This document shows, one piece after another, positions 39,473 through 48,589 of a stretch of 64,000 nt of DNA. The stretch comes from Desulfosporosinus hippei DSM 8344 (GTDB lineage Bacteria > Bacillota > Desulfitobacteriia > Desulfitobacteriales > Desulfitobacteriaceae): positions 49,871-113,870 of the forward strand of contig NZ_FNCP01000015.1 of the NCBI RefSeq assembly GCF_900100785.1, written 5' to 3'. The notes beneath the pieces are model-generated. The model searched no databases. It was not told where the DNA came from and saw only the letters and a program-made list of their open reading frames with translations. Numbering within the stretch: position 1 is the stretch's first letter; each line of letters begins with the position of its first letter. The position numbers were made by a program, and so were the translations under genes.

Positions 39473-42400
39473 TCCGGCGTGGAAGAAGGTTCTTGTCATT
39501 GGATCCGGTCCAATAGTTATTGGGCAAGCAGCTGAATTTGATTATGCCGGGACTCAAGCCTGCAGAGCCCTGCGTGAAGTAGGTCTAGAGGTGGTGCTGG
39601 TTAATAGTAATCCTGCAACCATCATGACGGATGTTCAAACTGCTGATATTACCTATATTGAACCATTGCTGCCCGAAGTATTGGAAAGGATCATCAGCAA
39701 AGAGCATCCGGATGCTTTGTTGCCGACCCTGGGAGGGCAAACAGGTCTAAACCTGGCCATGGAACTGGAGCGTAAGGGGATTTTAGAACGTTACGGAGTA
39801 GATCTTATTGGTTGTAACTCTGAGACGATTTACAAAGCAGAAGATCGTGATGCCTTTAAGGAAACCATGGTTTCTCTTAGGGAGCCCGTAGCCGAAAGTG
39901 TCATCGTAAATAGTTTAGAAGAAGGGGAGGCCTTTGCTCGTAAGCAAGGTTTTCCGCTGATTGTTAGGCCGGCTTATACCCTGGGTGGGACAGGCGGGGG
40001 GATTGTTAAAACCTCCAAACAATTAGAGGAAATTTTGCAAAAAGGACTGCAGGCCAGCCCCATCGGCCAGTGCCTCTTGGAGAGAAGTGTTGCCGGTTGG
40101 AAGGAAATTGAATATGAAGTCATGCGAGATGCTGCTGATAATTGCATTACAATCTGCAACATGGAGAATATCGATCCGGTAGGAATACATACTGGGGACA
40201 GTATCGTAGTTGCTCCATCACAGACCTTGACAGATGTTGAGTACCAGATGCTGCGGGCTTCATCCTTAAAGATTATTCGAGCCTTAGGAGTGAACGGTGG
40301 ATGTAACGTTCAATTTGCCTTAAATCCGGTTAGTCGGGAATACGTAGTCATTGAAGTTAATCCTAGGGTTAGTCGATCGAGTGCCCTTGCTTCTAAAGCC
40401 ACGGGCTATCCTATTGCCAAAATGGCAGCTCTTTTGTCCGTGGGCTATACCCTTCCCGAATTGACGAATCCGGTGACCGGGCATACGAGTGCCTGCTTTG
40501 AACCTGCCCTAGATTATGTCGTGGTTAAGTTTCCGCGGTGGCCTTTTGATAAATTTCCGGCAGCAGATCATCGTCTAGGGACACAAATGAAAGCCACCGG
40601 AGAAGTCATGGCCATGGAAAGAACCTTGGAAGCGGCTCTCCTAAAGGCTACCCGCTCTTTGGAAGTTGGCACTGTTGGTCTTAGGATTAAGGCTTCCGGG
40701 GGCTGGACAGAAATGGAGATTGAAGACAAGTTGACTTCGGCTGACCATGAGCGGTTTTTTGCAATTCCTGAAGCCTTTCGCAGAGATTGGACCATATTAG
40801 AGGTTCAAATGCTTACGCAGATTGATCCTTTCTACTTGTATAAAATTAAAGAGCTTGTCTTACTTGAACAGCGACTGCAAAATGAACCTTTGACCACCGA
40901 ACTGCTGAGCTTAGCAAAAGTCCTAGGGTTCTCCGATTTAGCAATTGCCAAGCTTACTGGGCGTTCAGAGGAAACGGTACGAGCTATGCGTATGGACTCA
41001 GGGATTATTCCTGTCTATAAGACCGTTGATACCTGTGCAGCAGAATTTGCCTCCTCAACCCCTTATTACTATTCAAGCTATGAGGAAGAAGATGAGGGCA
41101 AGATAAGTAATGGTTCTAAAGTTGTCGTCTTAGGTTCAGGACCGATCCGAATTGGGCAAGGGATTGAGTTTGACTATTGCTCTGTTCATGCACTGTCTGC
41201 TTTGCAAGAAGCGGGTGTAGAAGCTATTATGATCAATAATAATCCGGAAACAGTGTCTACTGATTTTGACATTGCCGATAAGCTTTACTTTGAGCCGTTG
41301 ACCATAGAGGATGTACTGCATGTCCTAAATAAAGAAAAAGCGGATGGAGTTTTAGTTCAATTTGGTGGACAGACGGCCATCAATTTGGCTGGACGATTAA
41401 AGCTTGCCGGAGTTCAAGTGCTAGGAACCCCTGTCGATGCCATTGATATGGCCGAGGATCGAGAACGTTTTGCCGAGCTTTTGTGTCGTTTAGATATTCC
41501 ACAATCTGAAGGACGAAGTGTTACTTCGGTTAGTCAGGCCAAAAAAGTTGCTGAGGAACTGGAATTTCCGATGATCGTCAGGCCGTCCTATGTTATCGGA
41601 GGACGGGCTATGCAAGTAGTCGAAAATCTGGATCAATTAGAAGATTACTTAAGACGAGCAATTCACCTCTCTCCGGAACATCCAATCCTCGTGGATCGGT
41701 ATTTAGATGGCAAAGAAGTAGAAGTCGATGCAGTGTCAGACGGTGAGACGACTGTGATAGCGGGCATTATGGAGCATATCGAACGGGCTGGTGTCCATTC
41801 AGGGGATAGTTTAGCTGTTTATCCACCCCAGAGCTTGACGCCTTCTGAAATAGATCAAATTCAGGATTTCACCTGTCGTTTGGCGGAGGGAGTCGGGATC
41901 AAAGGACTAATTAATATTCAATTTGTGGTTGTGCGCGGTAAAGTATATGTCTTAGAAGTAAACCCTAGAGCAAGCCGGACAGTGCCGATTCTTTCTAAAG
42001 TAACCGGAATTCCTTTAGTCAATTTAGCGGTTCAAGTTTCTCTCGGCAAGACCTTAAAGGAAATGGGCTATACCCATGGTCTTGCTCCAGAAGTGCCCTT
42101 TGTAGTCGTTAAAGCCCCAGTCTTTTCTTTTGAAAAGTTGACGAAAGTCGAAACATCGCTGGGCCCCGAAATGAAATCTACCGGAGAGGTTATGGGAATG
42201 GATACACAATTTGGTCATGCCCTGGCGAAGGCTTTTGCTGCCTCTCGGATTCCTCTGCCCGAGGACGGAAATATTTTAGTCTCTGTAGCAGAAAAGGATC
42301 GCCCTGAAGCGATTACTCTCGCTCGCCAATTGGCTCAGCTAGGGTTTGGAGTTAAAGGGACTGGGGATACTGCTAAAGCTTTAGCCCTGTGTGGAGTAGA

Positions 42401-42656
42401 AGTGGAAGTTGTGAATGAATCCAGCGAGGCTCTTCAAGAAGCAGTCCGCCAGAGAGAATTCTCCTTCATCTTAAGCACTTCTACCCAAGGAGCACCGGAA
42501 AGAACCGGTTATCTCTTAAGGAGATTAGCGGCTGAACACGGAGTACCCTGTTTCTCATCAATGGACACAGCCAAAGCAGTGGTTCGTGCACTCCAAGAGA
42601 TTCGCAGTAATACGGTGCCTCAAGTACTTTCGTTACAGGAGTATTTGGAGATATAA
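39462..42656 (+). CDS. carB: Carbamoyl-phosphate synthase large subunit
   Basis: Synthesises carbamoyl phosphate from bicarbonate, ammonia and 2 ATP; 1064 aa with two homologous ATP-grasp halves. The first half begins [20 protein letters not shown], the second [20 protein letters not shown] near residue 558. The C-terminal regulatory domain (after about residue 930) has a MGS-type fold and ends LQEYLEI. It starts at ATG 39462, overlapping carA. A very strong hairpin follows. Confidence 0.97.
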   Translation: MPLNPAWKKVLVIGSGPIVIGQAAEFDYAGTQACRALREVGLEVVLVNSNPATIMTDVQTADITYIEPLLPEVLERIISKEHPDALLPTLGGQTGLNLAMELERKGILERYGVDLIGCNSETIYKAEDRDAFKETMVSLREPVAESVIVNSLEEGEAFARKQGFPLIVRPAYTLGGTGGGIVKTSKQLEEILQKGLQASPIGQCLLERSVAGWKEIEYEVMRDAADNCITICNMENIDPVGIHTGDSIVVAPSQTLTDVEYQMLRASSLKIIRALGVNGGCNVQFALNPVSREYVVIEVNPRVSRSSALASKATGYPIAKMAALLSVGYTLPELTNPVTGHTSACFEPALDYVVVKFPRWPFDKFPAADHRLGTQMKATGEVMAMERTLEAALLKATRSLEVGTVGLRIKASGGWTEMEIEDKLTSADHERFFAIPEAFRRDWTILEVQMLTQIDPFYLYKIKELVLLEQRLQNEPLTTELLSLAKVLGFSDLAIAKLTGRSEETVRAMRMDSGIIPVYKTVDTCAAEFASSTPYYYSSYEEEDEGKISNGSKVVVLGSGPIRIGQGIEFDYCSVHALSALQEAGVEAIMINNNPETVSTDFDIADKLYFEPLTIEDVLHVLNKEKADGVLVQFGGQTAINLAGRLKLAGVQVLGTPVDAIDMAEDRERFAELLCRLDIPQSEGRSVTSVSQAKKVAEELEFPMIVRPSYVIGGRAMQVVENLDQLEDYLRRAIHLSPEHPILVDRYLDGKEVEVDAVSDGETTVIAGIMEHIERAGVHSGDSLAVYPPQSLTPSEIDQIQDFTCRLAEGVGIKGLINIQFVVVRGKVYVLEVNPRASRTVPILSKVTGIPLVNLAVQVSLGKTLKEMGYTHGLAPEVPFVVVKAPVFSFEKLTKVETSLGPEMKSTGEVMGMDTQFGHALAKAFAASRIPLPEDGNILVSVAEKDRPEAITLARQLAQLGFGVKGTGDTAKALALCGVEVEVVNESSEALQEAVRQREFSFILSTSTQGAPERTGYLLRRLAAEHGVPCFSSMDTAKAVVRALQEIRSNTVPQVLSLQEYLEI

Positions 42657-42660
42657 AATG

Positions 42661-42704
42661 AAAAGTACAGGTCAATGAGCGTTAGCTCATTGACCTGTAC
42701 TTTT
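42661..42704. terminator. Bidirectional terminator between carB and khtU
   Basis: AAAAGTACAGGTCAATGAGC (42661-42680) and GCTCATTGACCTGTACTTTT (42685-42704) are a perfect 20-bp inverted repeat with loop GTTA. The T-run serves carB on the plus strand and the A-run serves the convergent antiporter gene. The antiporter stop codon (42687-42689) lies inside the right arm. Confidence 0.95.
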
Positions 42705-43916
42705 TCTTGATTTTCTTCTTTCTGGAATTTGGGGCCATTTCAGTAATGGCCTTAACCTGTTATAGACCCAGCGTGATTCCTTCGTTAACAGAGGTCCCAG
42801 AATGGCAAGGATGAGAACATACAAGGCAGCGAATGGTTGCAAGGCAGCTAATAATCCGCCAGATTTCGCAAGGGTAGCTAAAATGATAGAGAATTCACCT
42901 CTCGAAATAATTGATAAACCAATGTTTAGTGAGGCTTTGTGTGATAGACGAGCTTTTCTTCCTGCCCAAACACCAGAGACAACATTTCCTAAGAGGGTTA
43001 AAATAACAGCAATGACCGCCGGCCAAACGGCCCCGCCCAAAGCAAAGGGGTCAATGCTTAGGCCAAAACTAAAGAAGAAAAGGGCCCCAAAGAAATCTCT
43101 GAATGAAACAATTAAATGCTCTATGCGTTCGGAGTGTTCCGTTTCTGCCAGCACAAGACCTATGAGCAAGGCTCCTATGGCCTCAGCAATGTGCAAAGTT
43201 TCAGAAAAACCAGCTACCAAAACTAAGATAGCGAAAACTACAAGCATAAAGGTTTCATCTGAAGGAATGTCCAACCAACGGTCTAGCTTGGGAACTAACT
43301 TGTGCCCCAAAAACAAAAAACCACCTATAAATAAAAGAGCCATCAATGCACTAAGTATTATATCCGAAATGGAAGTGGAACCAGCAAGAACTAGTCCGGA
43401 AACAACCGAGAAATAAATAGCCACAAAGACATCTTGAAACATCATCAACCCTAAAATTATCTCGGTTTCATCATTGGCTGCTCTCTTTAAATCAACAATG
43501 ACTTTTGCCACAATTGCACTGGAGGAAATAGTCATAATACCTGCTACAACAAGTATTTCCTTAAGTGGCCAACCCAGGAGTAAAGGAAATATTATAGCTA
43601 TGGACAAATTTATAACCATATAAATTGTTCCGCTTCTAATGATAGAAGGCCCAGCTGTTAAAAGACGTTTTATGGAAAACTCCAACCCAAGGGAAAACAG
43701 AAGGAACAGAACCCCTAAACGTCCCATAAACTCAATTAATGAAGCACTATGGATAAATCTAAAGTCTAAAGGGCCGATGTGAGGCGCCTGTGGGCCAACG
43801 ATCATGCCTGTCAGAATTAGAATTGGTACGATAGAAATCCGGAGTTTACCGGCAAGAAGTCCTGCGCCTGCAATTAAAGCAAGAGCTAGGCCAATCTCCA
43901 GTATTAGGTGCTCCAT
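42687..43916 (-). CDS. khtU: K+/H+ (cation/proton) antiporter, CPA2 family, KhtU-like
   Basis: Integral membrane monovalent cation/proton antiporter, 409 aa, about 12-13 helices (Na_H_Exchanger domain). GVLFLLFSLGLEFSIKRLLT and SSSAIVAKVIVDLKRA are typical of CPA2. Unlike KefB/KefC it has no C-terminal NAD-binding TrkA-N domain; the regulatory domain is the separate upstream protein, as in KhtTU of Bacillus. The two genes overlap by one base. Its 3' end runs into the terminator hairpin shared with carB. Confidence 0.85.
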   Translation of the reverse strand: MEHLILEIGLALALIAGAGLLAGKLRISIVPILILTGMIVGPQAPHIGPLDFRFIHSASLIEFMGRLGVLFLLFSLGLEFSIKRLLTAGPSIIRSGTIYMVINLSIAIIFPLLLGWPLKEILVVAGIMTISSSAIVAKVIVDLKRAANDETEIILGLMMFQDVFVAIYFSVVSGLVLAGSTSISDIILSALMALLFIGGFLFLGHKLVPKLDRWLDIPSDETFMLVVFAILVLVAGFSETLHIAEAIGALLIGLVLAETEHSERIEHLIVSFRDFFGALFFFSFGLSIDPFALGGAVWPAVIAVILTLLGNVVSGVWAGRKARLSHKASLNIGLSIISRGEFSIILATLAKSGGLLAALQPFAALYVLILAILGPLLTKESRWVYNRLRPLLKWPQIPERRKSRKSTGQ

Positions 43917-44416
43917 TATTTTATACTCCCATGTAATAATAGATGTTTACAGGCTTTAACTTGGTTTTTATCACCAATAATCACTACTGTAGAGCCATCT
44001 CGGAATGAGGCCTCGGGACCAGGATTGACGGTTTTGTTCTGATCATGGTCAACTATTGCAATAATCGTTCCTCCCGTAACTTGCCGAACACACAAATCTT
44101 TAATGGTTTTGCCAATTGCATAGGCATCCGGTTCAATTTTGTGCCACTCTATAACCATATCCCCTAAGGCAATATCCACAGTCTCTAATGCTTTGGGGCG
44201 ATATGTCATCCCCCCGAGTATAGCCGCTATGCACCGTGATTCTTCGTCATCAAGTGTTACCATGGAGATAGAATCATCAGGATCTTCGCGGTAAAAGTGA
44301 TAAATCTCTCTTCGCCCGTCATCATGTACGACTATGACGATTTTCTCTCCGCTGCGTGCAATAAGTTGAAATTTCTTACCAATACCGGGTAGATCTGTTT
44401 CTTTAATTTGTTTCAT
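43916..44416 (-). CDS. khtT: RCK_C-domain regulatory subunit of the antiporter, KhtT-like
   Basis: Cytoplasmic regulator, 166 aa. It begins MKQIKETDLPGIGKKFQLIA and has a C-terminal TrkA-C (RCK_C) domain from about residue 75 (LETVDIALGDMVIEWHKIEP to the end). Bacillus KhtT has the same layout and binds cyclic di-AMP to gate KhtU. That ligand is family knowledge, not visible here. ATG 44416 follows TGGAGGT. It overlaps khtU by one base. Confidence 0.83.
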   Translation of the reverse strand: MKQIKETDLPGIGKKFQLIARSGEKIVIVVHDDGRREIYHFYREDPDDSISMVTLDDEESRCIAAILGGMTYRPKALETVDIALGDMVIEWHKIEPDAYAIGKTIKDLCVRQVTGGTIIAIVDHDQNKTVNPGPEASFRDGSTVVIIGDKNQVKACKHLLLHGSIK

Positions 44417-44697
44417 AAATATACCTCCATATGGTTACTTAAAAATGGCGAAGCACCTAATTTATAAATGTAGTAGTTTCAAGATCTGTGATTTTGTATT
44501 GATTATGATCACATTCATTTCTGCTATTATTAGCCTATACAAATCTGGTTTACATGTCAACTTTGAAATCGGAGAATCAGCGAGTATCAGGAGTTAACTT
44601 TAAAAGTGATTTATAAAGAAGTCTATCCATTATTTTTAGGAAGGGTATTAATAAGAGTTCAAAATCCAGAAATATTATAGTATACTAAAAGTATATT
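44417..44697. other. Gene-free spacer upstream of khtT
   Basis: No coding frame with a ribosome site is visible on either strand. It must contain the khtT promoter (minus strand), but no convincing -35/-10 pair was found. On the plus strand TTCAAA (44658-44663) and TATACT (44681-44686), 17 bases apart, point straight into the hairpin at 44698-44735; a very short transcript is conceivable. Confidence 0.35.
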
Positions 44698-44735
44698 AAA
44701 AGCTCCTGCTGGAGTTCATCTCAGTAGGAGCTTTT
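44698..44735. terminator. Terminator of the zinc-ribbon membrane protein gene
   Basis: AAAAGCTCCTGCT (44698-44710) and AGTAGGAGCTTTT (44723-44735) form a 13-bp stem with one G-U pair and a 12-base loop. It is flanked by A and T tracts, so it can work in both directions, and it lies 43 bases beyond the stop of the minus-strand gene. Confidence 0.75.
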
Positions 44736-44777
44736 TACTTGTATAAAACAAAATAAGGTTAGTTAAATTAAGGAAGT

Positions 44778-45959
44778 TTAATGGAGCTTTGTCCCGCACT
44801 GTGGGCAATATGCTGTACCAGTATCAGGCTTTCCACAGGAAGGACAGTACGGAGAATTATCCTCTGTAAGAGAGGGTAAGTGCTCTGACTTTTGCAAGTT
44901 GAGCTTAGATTTGGGGGGATTTGGCCTAGAAGCATCCATCTCCTTAGCATCAGTGATCGATGGATTAACATTAAGAGTCTGAGATAGGGGATCGCTCACC
45001 GAGTTATAAGGTTGATTTACTTGCCAAGCTCTTTCCCGCTCATCGTCTTCGATTGAAAGAACCCAAACAATTGCTAATACTACTGTGAATGGACTAATCA
45101 CAAAGTAGACTAATCCAGCGGTTTCATGGGAAATTCTATTAAGGATTTCAATGGCGATTTCAATTAAAAAAACTGTCCCTAAATATCCCCAGAGAGTACC
45201 CATGTGTCTGCGAAAGAATCTCCAACTTCGGGAAAGTGCTTTTGGAAAACTTAACTCTGGGTGTGCCAGAAGGTAAATACCTGAGGAAATAATCCAAGGC
45301 AATGTAAAAAGACCTATAACTAGTAGGAATAGAGCATAAGCAATAAGGAAACTCACGAGGGCCCATTCCGACTGCCTTAAGACAAAGACGGCGACCAACC
45401 CAGAGACTACAATTAGCAACTGGATCAAAAAGACAAAAGCTTGCCAACCGAGGATACGGAAGAAACCTCTAAAACGGAAATCTTTAAAGCTTACTTTCTC
45501 ACGATAAGCTTTCATAGTTAAGTTAGATATCCCAGTATAAAAAGCTGCACCAACCAACCAAATAACAATCAAGATTAATAAAAGGGAGCCCACAATACTC
45601 TCAATAAAAGGAATAAAACGAGAGAAATTTTCAATGCCTCCAAAGTAGGAAAAGGGCAGTTCGAATGGTGGGCTAAAAGGATCAGTAAAAGGATTTGTGA
45701 AAGGATCGATAAAAGATTCAGTAAAAGGGTCTGCAACAGGGGGCATCCCGGGAACAGGCATTCCTGCAGAATAGGAATACGCTCCTTGAAAATTGTTAAT
45801 GTTAGGAAAAACCCAGTTCAAATGGTTTAGTATCCCAAAGGATACTGCAATCATAAGGACTAGGAAGGCTCCCACGAAAATGAGTGTCCAGCCATACAAG
45901 GGAAGTGCTTCTCGCTTAAACGTTACCCATGCTGATTTCATGCGGTCTGGCCAAGTCAT
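44778..45959 (-). CDS. Multi-pass membrane protein with C-terminal zinc ribbon
   Basis: Hypothetical, 393 aa. The N-terminal helix (residues about 20-45) is followed by an external-looking loop with a DPF repeat (about residues 77-100, DPFTESFIDPFTNPFTDPFS). Five further hydrophobic segments lie between 115 and 305. A Pro/Ser-rich linker leads to a cytoplasmic double-CxxC zinc ribbon at the very end (CPSCGKPDTGTAYCPQCGTK). The helices with SWRFFRRHMGTLWGYLGTVF resemble DUF975/DUF4013-type membrane proteins. It interrupts the arginine island on the opposite strand. Function unknown. Confidence 0.75.
   Translation of the reverse strand: MTWPDRMKSAWVTFKREALPLYGWTLIFVGAFLVLMIAVSFGILNHLNWVFPNINNFQGAYSYSAGMPVPGMPPVADPFTESFIDPFTNPFTDPFSPPFELPFSYFGGIENFSRFIPFIESIVGSLLLILIVIWLVGAAFYTGISNLTMKAYREKVSFKDFRFRGFFRILGWQAFVFLIQLLIVVSGLVAVFVLRQSEWALVSFLIAYALFLLVIGLFTLPWIISSGIYLLAHPELSFPKALSRSWRFFRRHMGTLWGYLGTVFLIEIAIEILNRISHETAGLVYFVISPFTVVLAIVWVLSIEDDERERAWQVNQPYNSVSDPLSQTLNVNPSITDAKEMDASRPNPPKSKLNLQKSEHLPSLTEDNSPYCPSCGKPDTGTAYCPQCGTKLH
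45650..45732 (-). repeat. Short tandem repeat encoding the DPF motif
   Basis: Imperfect 12-base units of the form GGATCNGTAAAA (plus-strand reading) repeat about five times and encode Asp-Pro-Phe-Thr/Ser-x-x-Phe in the membrane protein. Units have diverged, suggesting an old slipped-strand expansion. Confidence 0.65.
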
Positions 45960-46081
45960 ATATCATTCCTCCAAAATAAGCAAATCAATGCGTAAGATTT
46001 AATATCTTCGCGCTAATAGCTTGTATATCCTGCCTAAAACTATACGGTATCTATGAAAGAACGAAAATCTAATTTTGGCTA

Positions 46082-46116
46082 TTGAATTATTATGCATTAA
46101 AGTGTATAATAATTCA
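46082..46116 (+). promoter_or_regulatory. argF promoter overlaid by paired ARG boxes
   Basis: -35 TTGAAT (46082-46087) and -10 TATAAT (46105-46110) are 17 bases apart. TGAATTATTATGCA (46083-46096) and TGTATAATAATTCA (46103-46116) form an almost perfect inverted pair with a 6-base centre (TTAAAG). The layout is the same as at argC. It strongly suggests an ArgR operator. Confidence 0.85.
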
Positions 46117-46135
46117 CATCAAAGGAGTGGGTATA

Positions 46136-47083
46136 ATGAATACAATTGATAAATCAATGTTTAAAGGACGAGACTTTATTTCCCTACATGATTTTAGTCA
46201 AGATGAATTAAGTTTTATCTTAGACGTAGCTAAAGACATTAAAGCGGATCAAAAAGCCGGACGTCCTCATCCGATTCTTCAGGGCAAGACCCTGGGCATG
46301 GTTTTTACAAAGTCATCTACGCGTACTCGCGTTTCTTTTGAGGTCGGTATGTATCAGCTTGGAGGGCATGCCCTCTTTCTAAGTGGACGAGATATCCAAC
46401 TGGGCAGAGGGGAGCCTATCTCAGATACAGCTCGTGTACTTTCCCGGATGGTTGATGGTATTATGATTCGAACCTTTAGTCACCAAGAGGTCTTGGAATT
46501 GGCTGAATTCTCTTCGATTCCAATTATTAATGGACTCACAGATTTGCTTCACCCTTGCCAGGTCTTAGCGGATCTCATGACGATACAGGAGCATAAAGGT
46601 CGCTTAGCCGGATTAAAACTTGCTTATGTAGGCGATGGAAACAATATGGCTCATTCCCTGATGTTTGGCGGCGCAAAAATGGGTTTACATGTTGTTATTG
46701 CTGCTCCTCAGGGTTACAAGCCGGATTCCGGGATTATTGCCCTGGCCCAGGCTGATGCCAAAGCCAACGGTGGTTTAGTAGAAGTGGTAGATGATCCAGC
46801 AGAGGCAGTAAAAGGTGCTGATGTTCTATACACAGACGTTTGGGCAAGTATGGGTCAAGAGGCTGAGTCCAAGGTGCGTATGGCAGCTTTCCAAGGTTAT
46901 CAGATCAATTCTGACTCCCTGAAATTGGCTAACCAATCAGCCATTGTTTTACATTGTCTTCCTGCTCATCGTGGAGAAGAGATTACAGAGGATGTCATTG
47001 AAGGACCGCAGTCGGTTGTGTTTGATGAAGCCGAAAATCGTCTTCACGCTCAGAAAGCCGTTATGGCATTAGTTATGGCTTGA
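46136..47083 (+). CDS. argF: Ornithine carbamoyltransferase
   Basis: Makes citrulline from ornithine and carbamoyl phosphate, 315 aa. The carbamoyl-phosphate loop is SSTRTRVSFE; HPCQVLADLMT and the ornithine-binding HCLPAHRGEEI (catalytic Cys) are present. ATG 46136 follows AAAGGAGTG; the frame is open upstream through the operator but is not coding. It has its own ArgR-type promoter, separate from the argC operon. A catabolic (arc) role is unlikely given the context. Confidence 0.96.
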   Translation: MNTIDKSMFKGRDFISLHDFSQDELSFILDVAKDIKADQKAGRPHPILQGKTLGMVFTKSSTRTRVSFEVGMYQLGGHALFLSGRDIQLGRGEPISDTARVLSRMVDGIMIRTFSHQEVLELAEFSSIPIINGLTDLLHPCQVLADLMTIQEHKGRLAGLKLAYVGDGNNMAHSLMFGGAKMGLHVVIAAPQGYKPDSGIIALAQADAKANGGLVEVVDDPAEAVKGADVLYTDVWASMGQEAESKVRMAAFQGYQINSDSLKLANQSAIVLHCLPAHRGEEITEDVIEGPQSVVFDEAENRLHAQKAVMALVMA

Positions 47084-47132
47084 TGAATTATCTTAGGTAG
47101 AGTATTTTTTGGACTTGCGTGTAATCTTAAAA

Positions 47133-47151
47133 GTATAGTAGTATACTATAC
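47133..47151 (+). promoter_or_regulatory. Inverted repeat in the argG upstream region
   Basis: GTATAGTA and TACTATAC surround GTA in a perfect 8-bp inverted repeat. It overlaps -10-like TATACT (47142-47147); TTGCGT at 47115-47120 is a possible but poorly spaced -35 (21 bases). It does not match the argC/argF operator well. The following 145 bases up to argG hold no coding frame and no T-box or known riboswitch motif that I recognise. Confidence 0.4.
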
Positions 47152-47296
47152 ACAATAAATACGCAGTCCTGTTGTCCTAAAGGCCTCCATTGGCGATGTT
47201 GTCTTAGTACAATATTGTTTTTGAAAGTTCTGCCGTCTGATACCAGGCGCCGAGGTTGGTCAAGTCTGGAAAACTGGATAAAGAGGGAGATTGGAA

Positions 47297-48505
47297 ATGA
47301 AAAAAGTTGTATTAGCGTATTCTGGTGGGTTAGACACCTCCATTATTATTCCTTGGCTTAAGGAGACCTATGGTTATGAAGTAATCGCTATGGTTGCAGA
47401 CCTTGGACAAGGGGAAGAGCTGGCACCCTTACAGGAAAAGGCGATAAAAAGTGGTGCGAGCAAACTATATATAGAAGATCTGAGACAGGAATTTCTTACA
47501 GAGTTTGTTTTCCCGACACTTAAGGCTGGAGCCGTCTATGAAGGAAGTTATCTCTTAGGAACATCCTTTGCGCGTCCGTTAATTGCTCGTCGGTTAGTGG
47601 AAATTGCGGAAAAGGAAGGTGCGGTAGCAATTGCTCATGGTGCAACGGGAAAAGGCAATGATCAGGTTCGATTTGAACTGAGTGTCAAAGCACTTAATCC
47701 GGACTTAGAGATTATTGCGCCTTGGCGGTTATGGAATCTAAAGTCCCGTGAAGATTGCATTGACTATGCTCAAGCACGTGGAATCCCTGTTCCAGTCACT
47801 AAAGATCGTCCTTATAGCATGGATCGAAATATTTGGCATTTAAGTCATGAGGGAGGGGATTTGGAAAATCCCTGGAATGAACCCCAACGTGACTTATATC
47901 TACTAGGAGTATCTCCAGAAGATGCCCCAGATGAGCCAACCTACTTAGAATTAGGGTTTGAGCAAGGAGTACCGACATCCTTGAATGGTGAAAAAATTGC
48001 TCCGGTTGCTTTATTGGAAACGTTGAATGAACTAGGCGGGAAAAACGGAGTCGGAATTGTAGATATGGTTGAAAACCGACTCGTAGGCATGAAATCCCGT
48101 GGTGTTTACGAAACACCCGGCGGAACCATTCTCTACATGGCTCACCAGGCCTTAGAACGGCTTACCCTTGATCGTTTAACCCTTCACTATAAAGAACAAA
48201 TTGCCTTAAAATATGCGGAAATTGTTTATGATGGAGTATGGTATTCTCCCTTACGAGAAGCCCTAGATGCATTCGTTAATGTAACCCAGAAGAATGCGAC
48301 AGGTACTGTGCGAGTCAAATTATACAAAGGAAATTGCAGCTTAGCAGGCGTAAAGTCACCTTATTCCCTCTATAATGAAGCTTTTGCTACCTTTGGAGAA
48401 GACGGCGTCTATGATCAAAAAGATGCCGGAGGCTTCATTAATCTCTTCGGACTGCCTCTCAAGGTAAGAGCTTTGATGGAAAAAGAATCAGGGTTGCGTA
48501 AATAA
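47297..48505 (+). CDS. argG: Argininosuccinate synthase
   Basis: Joins citrulline and aspartate using ATP, 402 aa. The PP-loop is [11 protein letters not shown] at the N terminus; [15 protein letters not shown] and the [15 protein letters not shown] block are conserved. ATG 47297 lies after AAGAGGGAGA. A strong hairpin sits between argG and argH, so argH may be partly attenuated or separately transcribed. Confidence 0.97.
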   Translation: MKKVVLAYSGGLDTSIIIPWLKETYGYEVIAMVADLGQGEELAPLQEKAIKSGASKLYIEDLRQEFLTEFVFPTLKAGAVYEGSYLLGTSFARPLIARRLVEIAEKEGAVAIAHGATGKGNDQVRFELSVKALNPDLEIIAPWRLWNLKSREDCIDYAQARGIPVPVTKDRPYSMDRNIWHLSHEGGDLENPWNEPQRDLYLLGVSPEDAPDEPTYLELGFEQGVPTSLNGEKIAPVALLETLNELGGKNGVGIVDMVENRLVGMKSRGVYETPGGTILYMAHQALERLTLDRLTLHYKEQIALKYAEIVYDGVWYSPLREALDAFVNVTQKNATGTVRVKLYKGNCSLAGVKSPYSLYNEAFATFGEDGVYDQKDAGGFINLFGLPLKVRALMEKESGLRK

Positions 48506-48512
48506 GGAGAAG

Positions 48513-48542
48513 AAAAGCGCCGGCACCCGGCGCTTTCTTTTC
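48513..48542 (+). terminator. Terminator between argG and argH
   Basis: AAAGCGCCGG (48514-48523) and CCGGCGCTTT (48527-48536) form a perfect 10-bp stem with loop CAC, followed by CTTTTTCG. It should end most argG transcripts. Confidence 0.88.
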
Positions 48543-48589
48543 GTAGTTAGATTAACCATAGACTATCGATGATGAAGGGGAGATGTAAC

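Noticed and set aside
42802..43416. 204-codon plus-strand frame opposite khtU
   Set aside because: Antisense to a well-supported membrane transporter; its Lys/Arg-rich composition is the mirror of hydrophobic codons.
47230..47245. Shared 10-mer TGCCGTCTGA in the rpsJ and argG leaders
   Set aside because: A 10-base match between two places in 64 kb is expected many times by chance, and the surrounding sequences do not align as one structure.
47150..47296. T-box or riboswitch ahead of argG
   Set aside because: No T-box consensus, specifier loop or terminator/antiterminator pair was found, and no riboswitch core I know matches.
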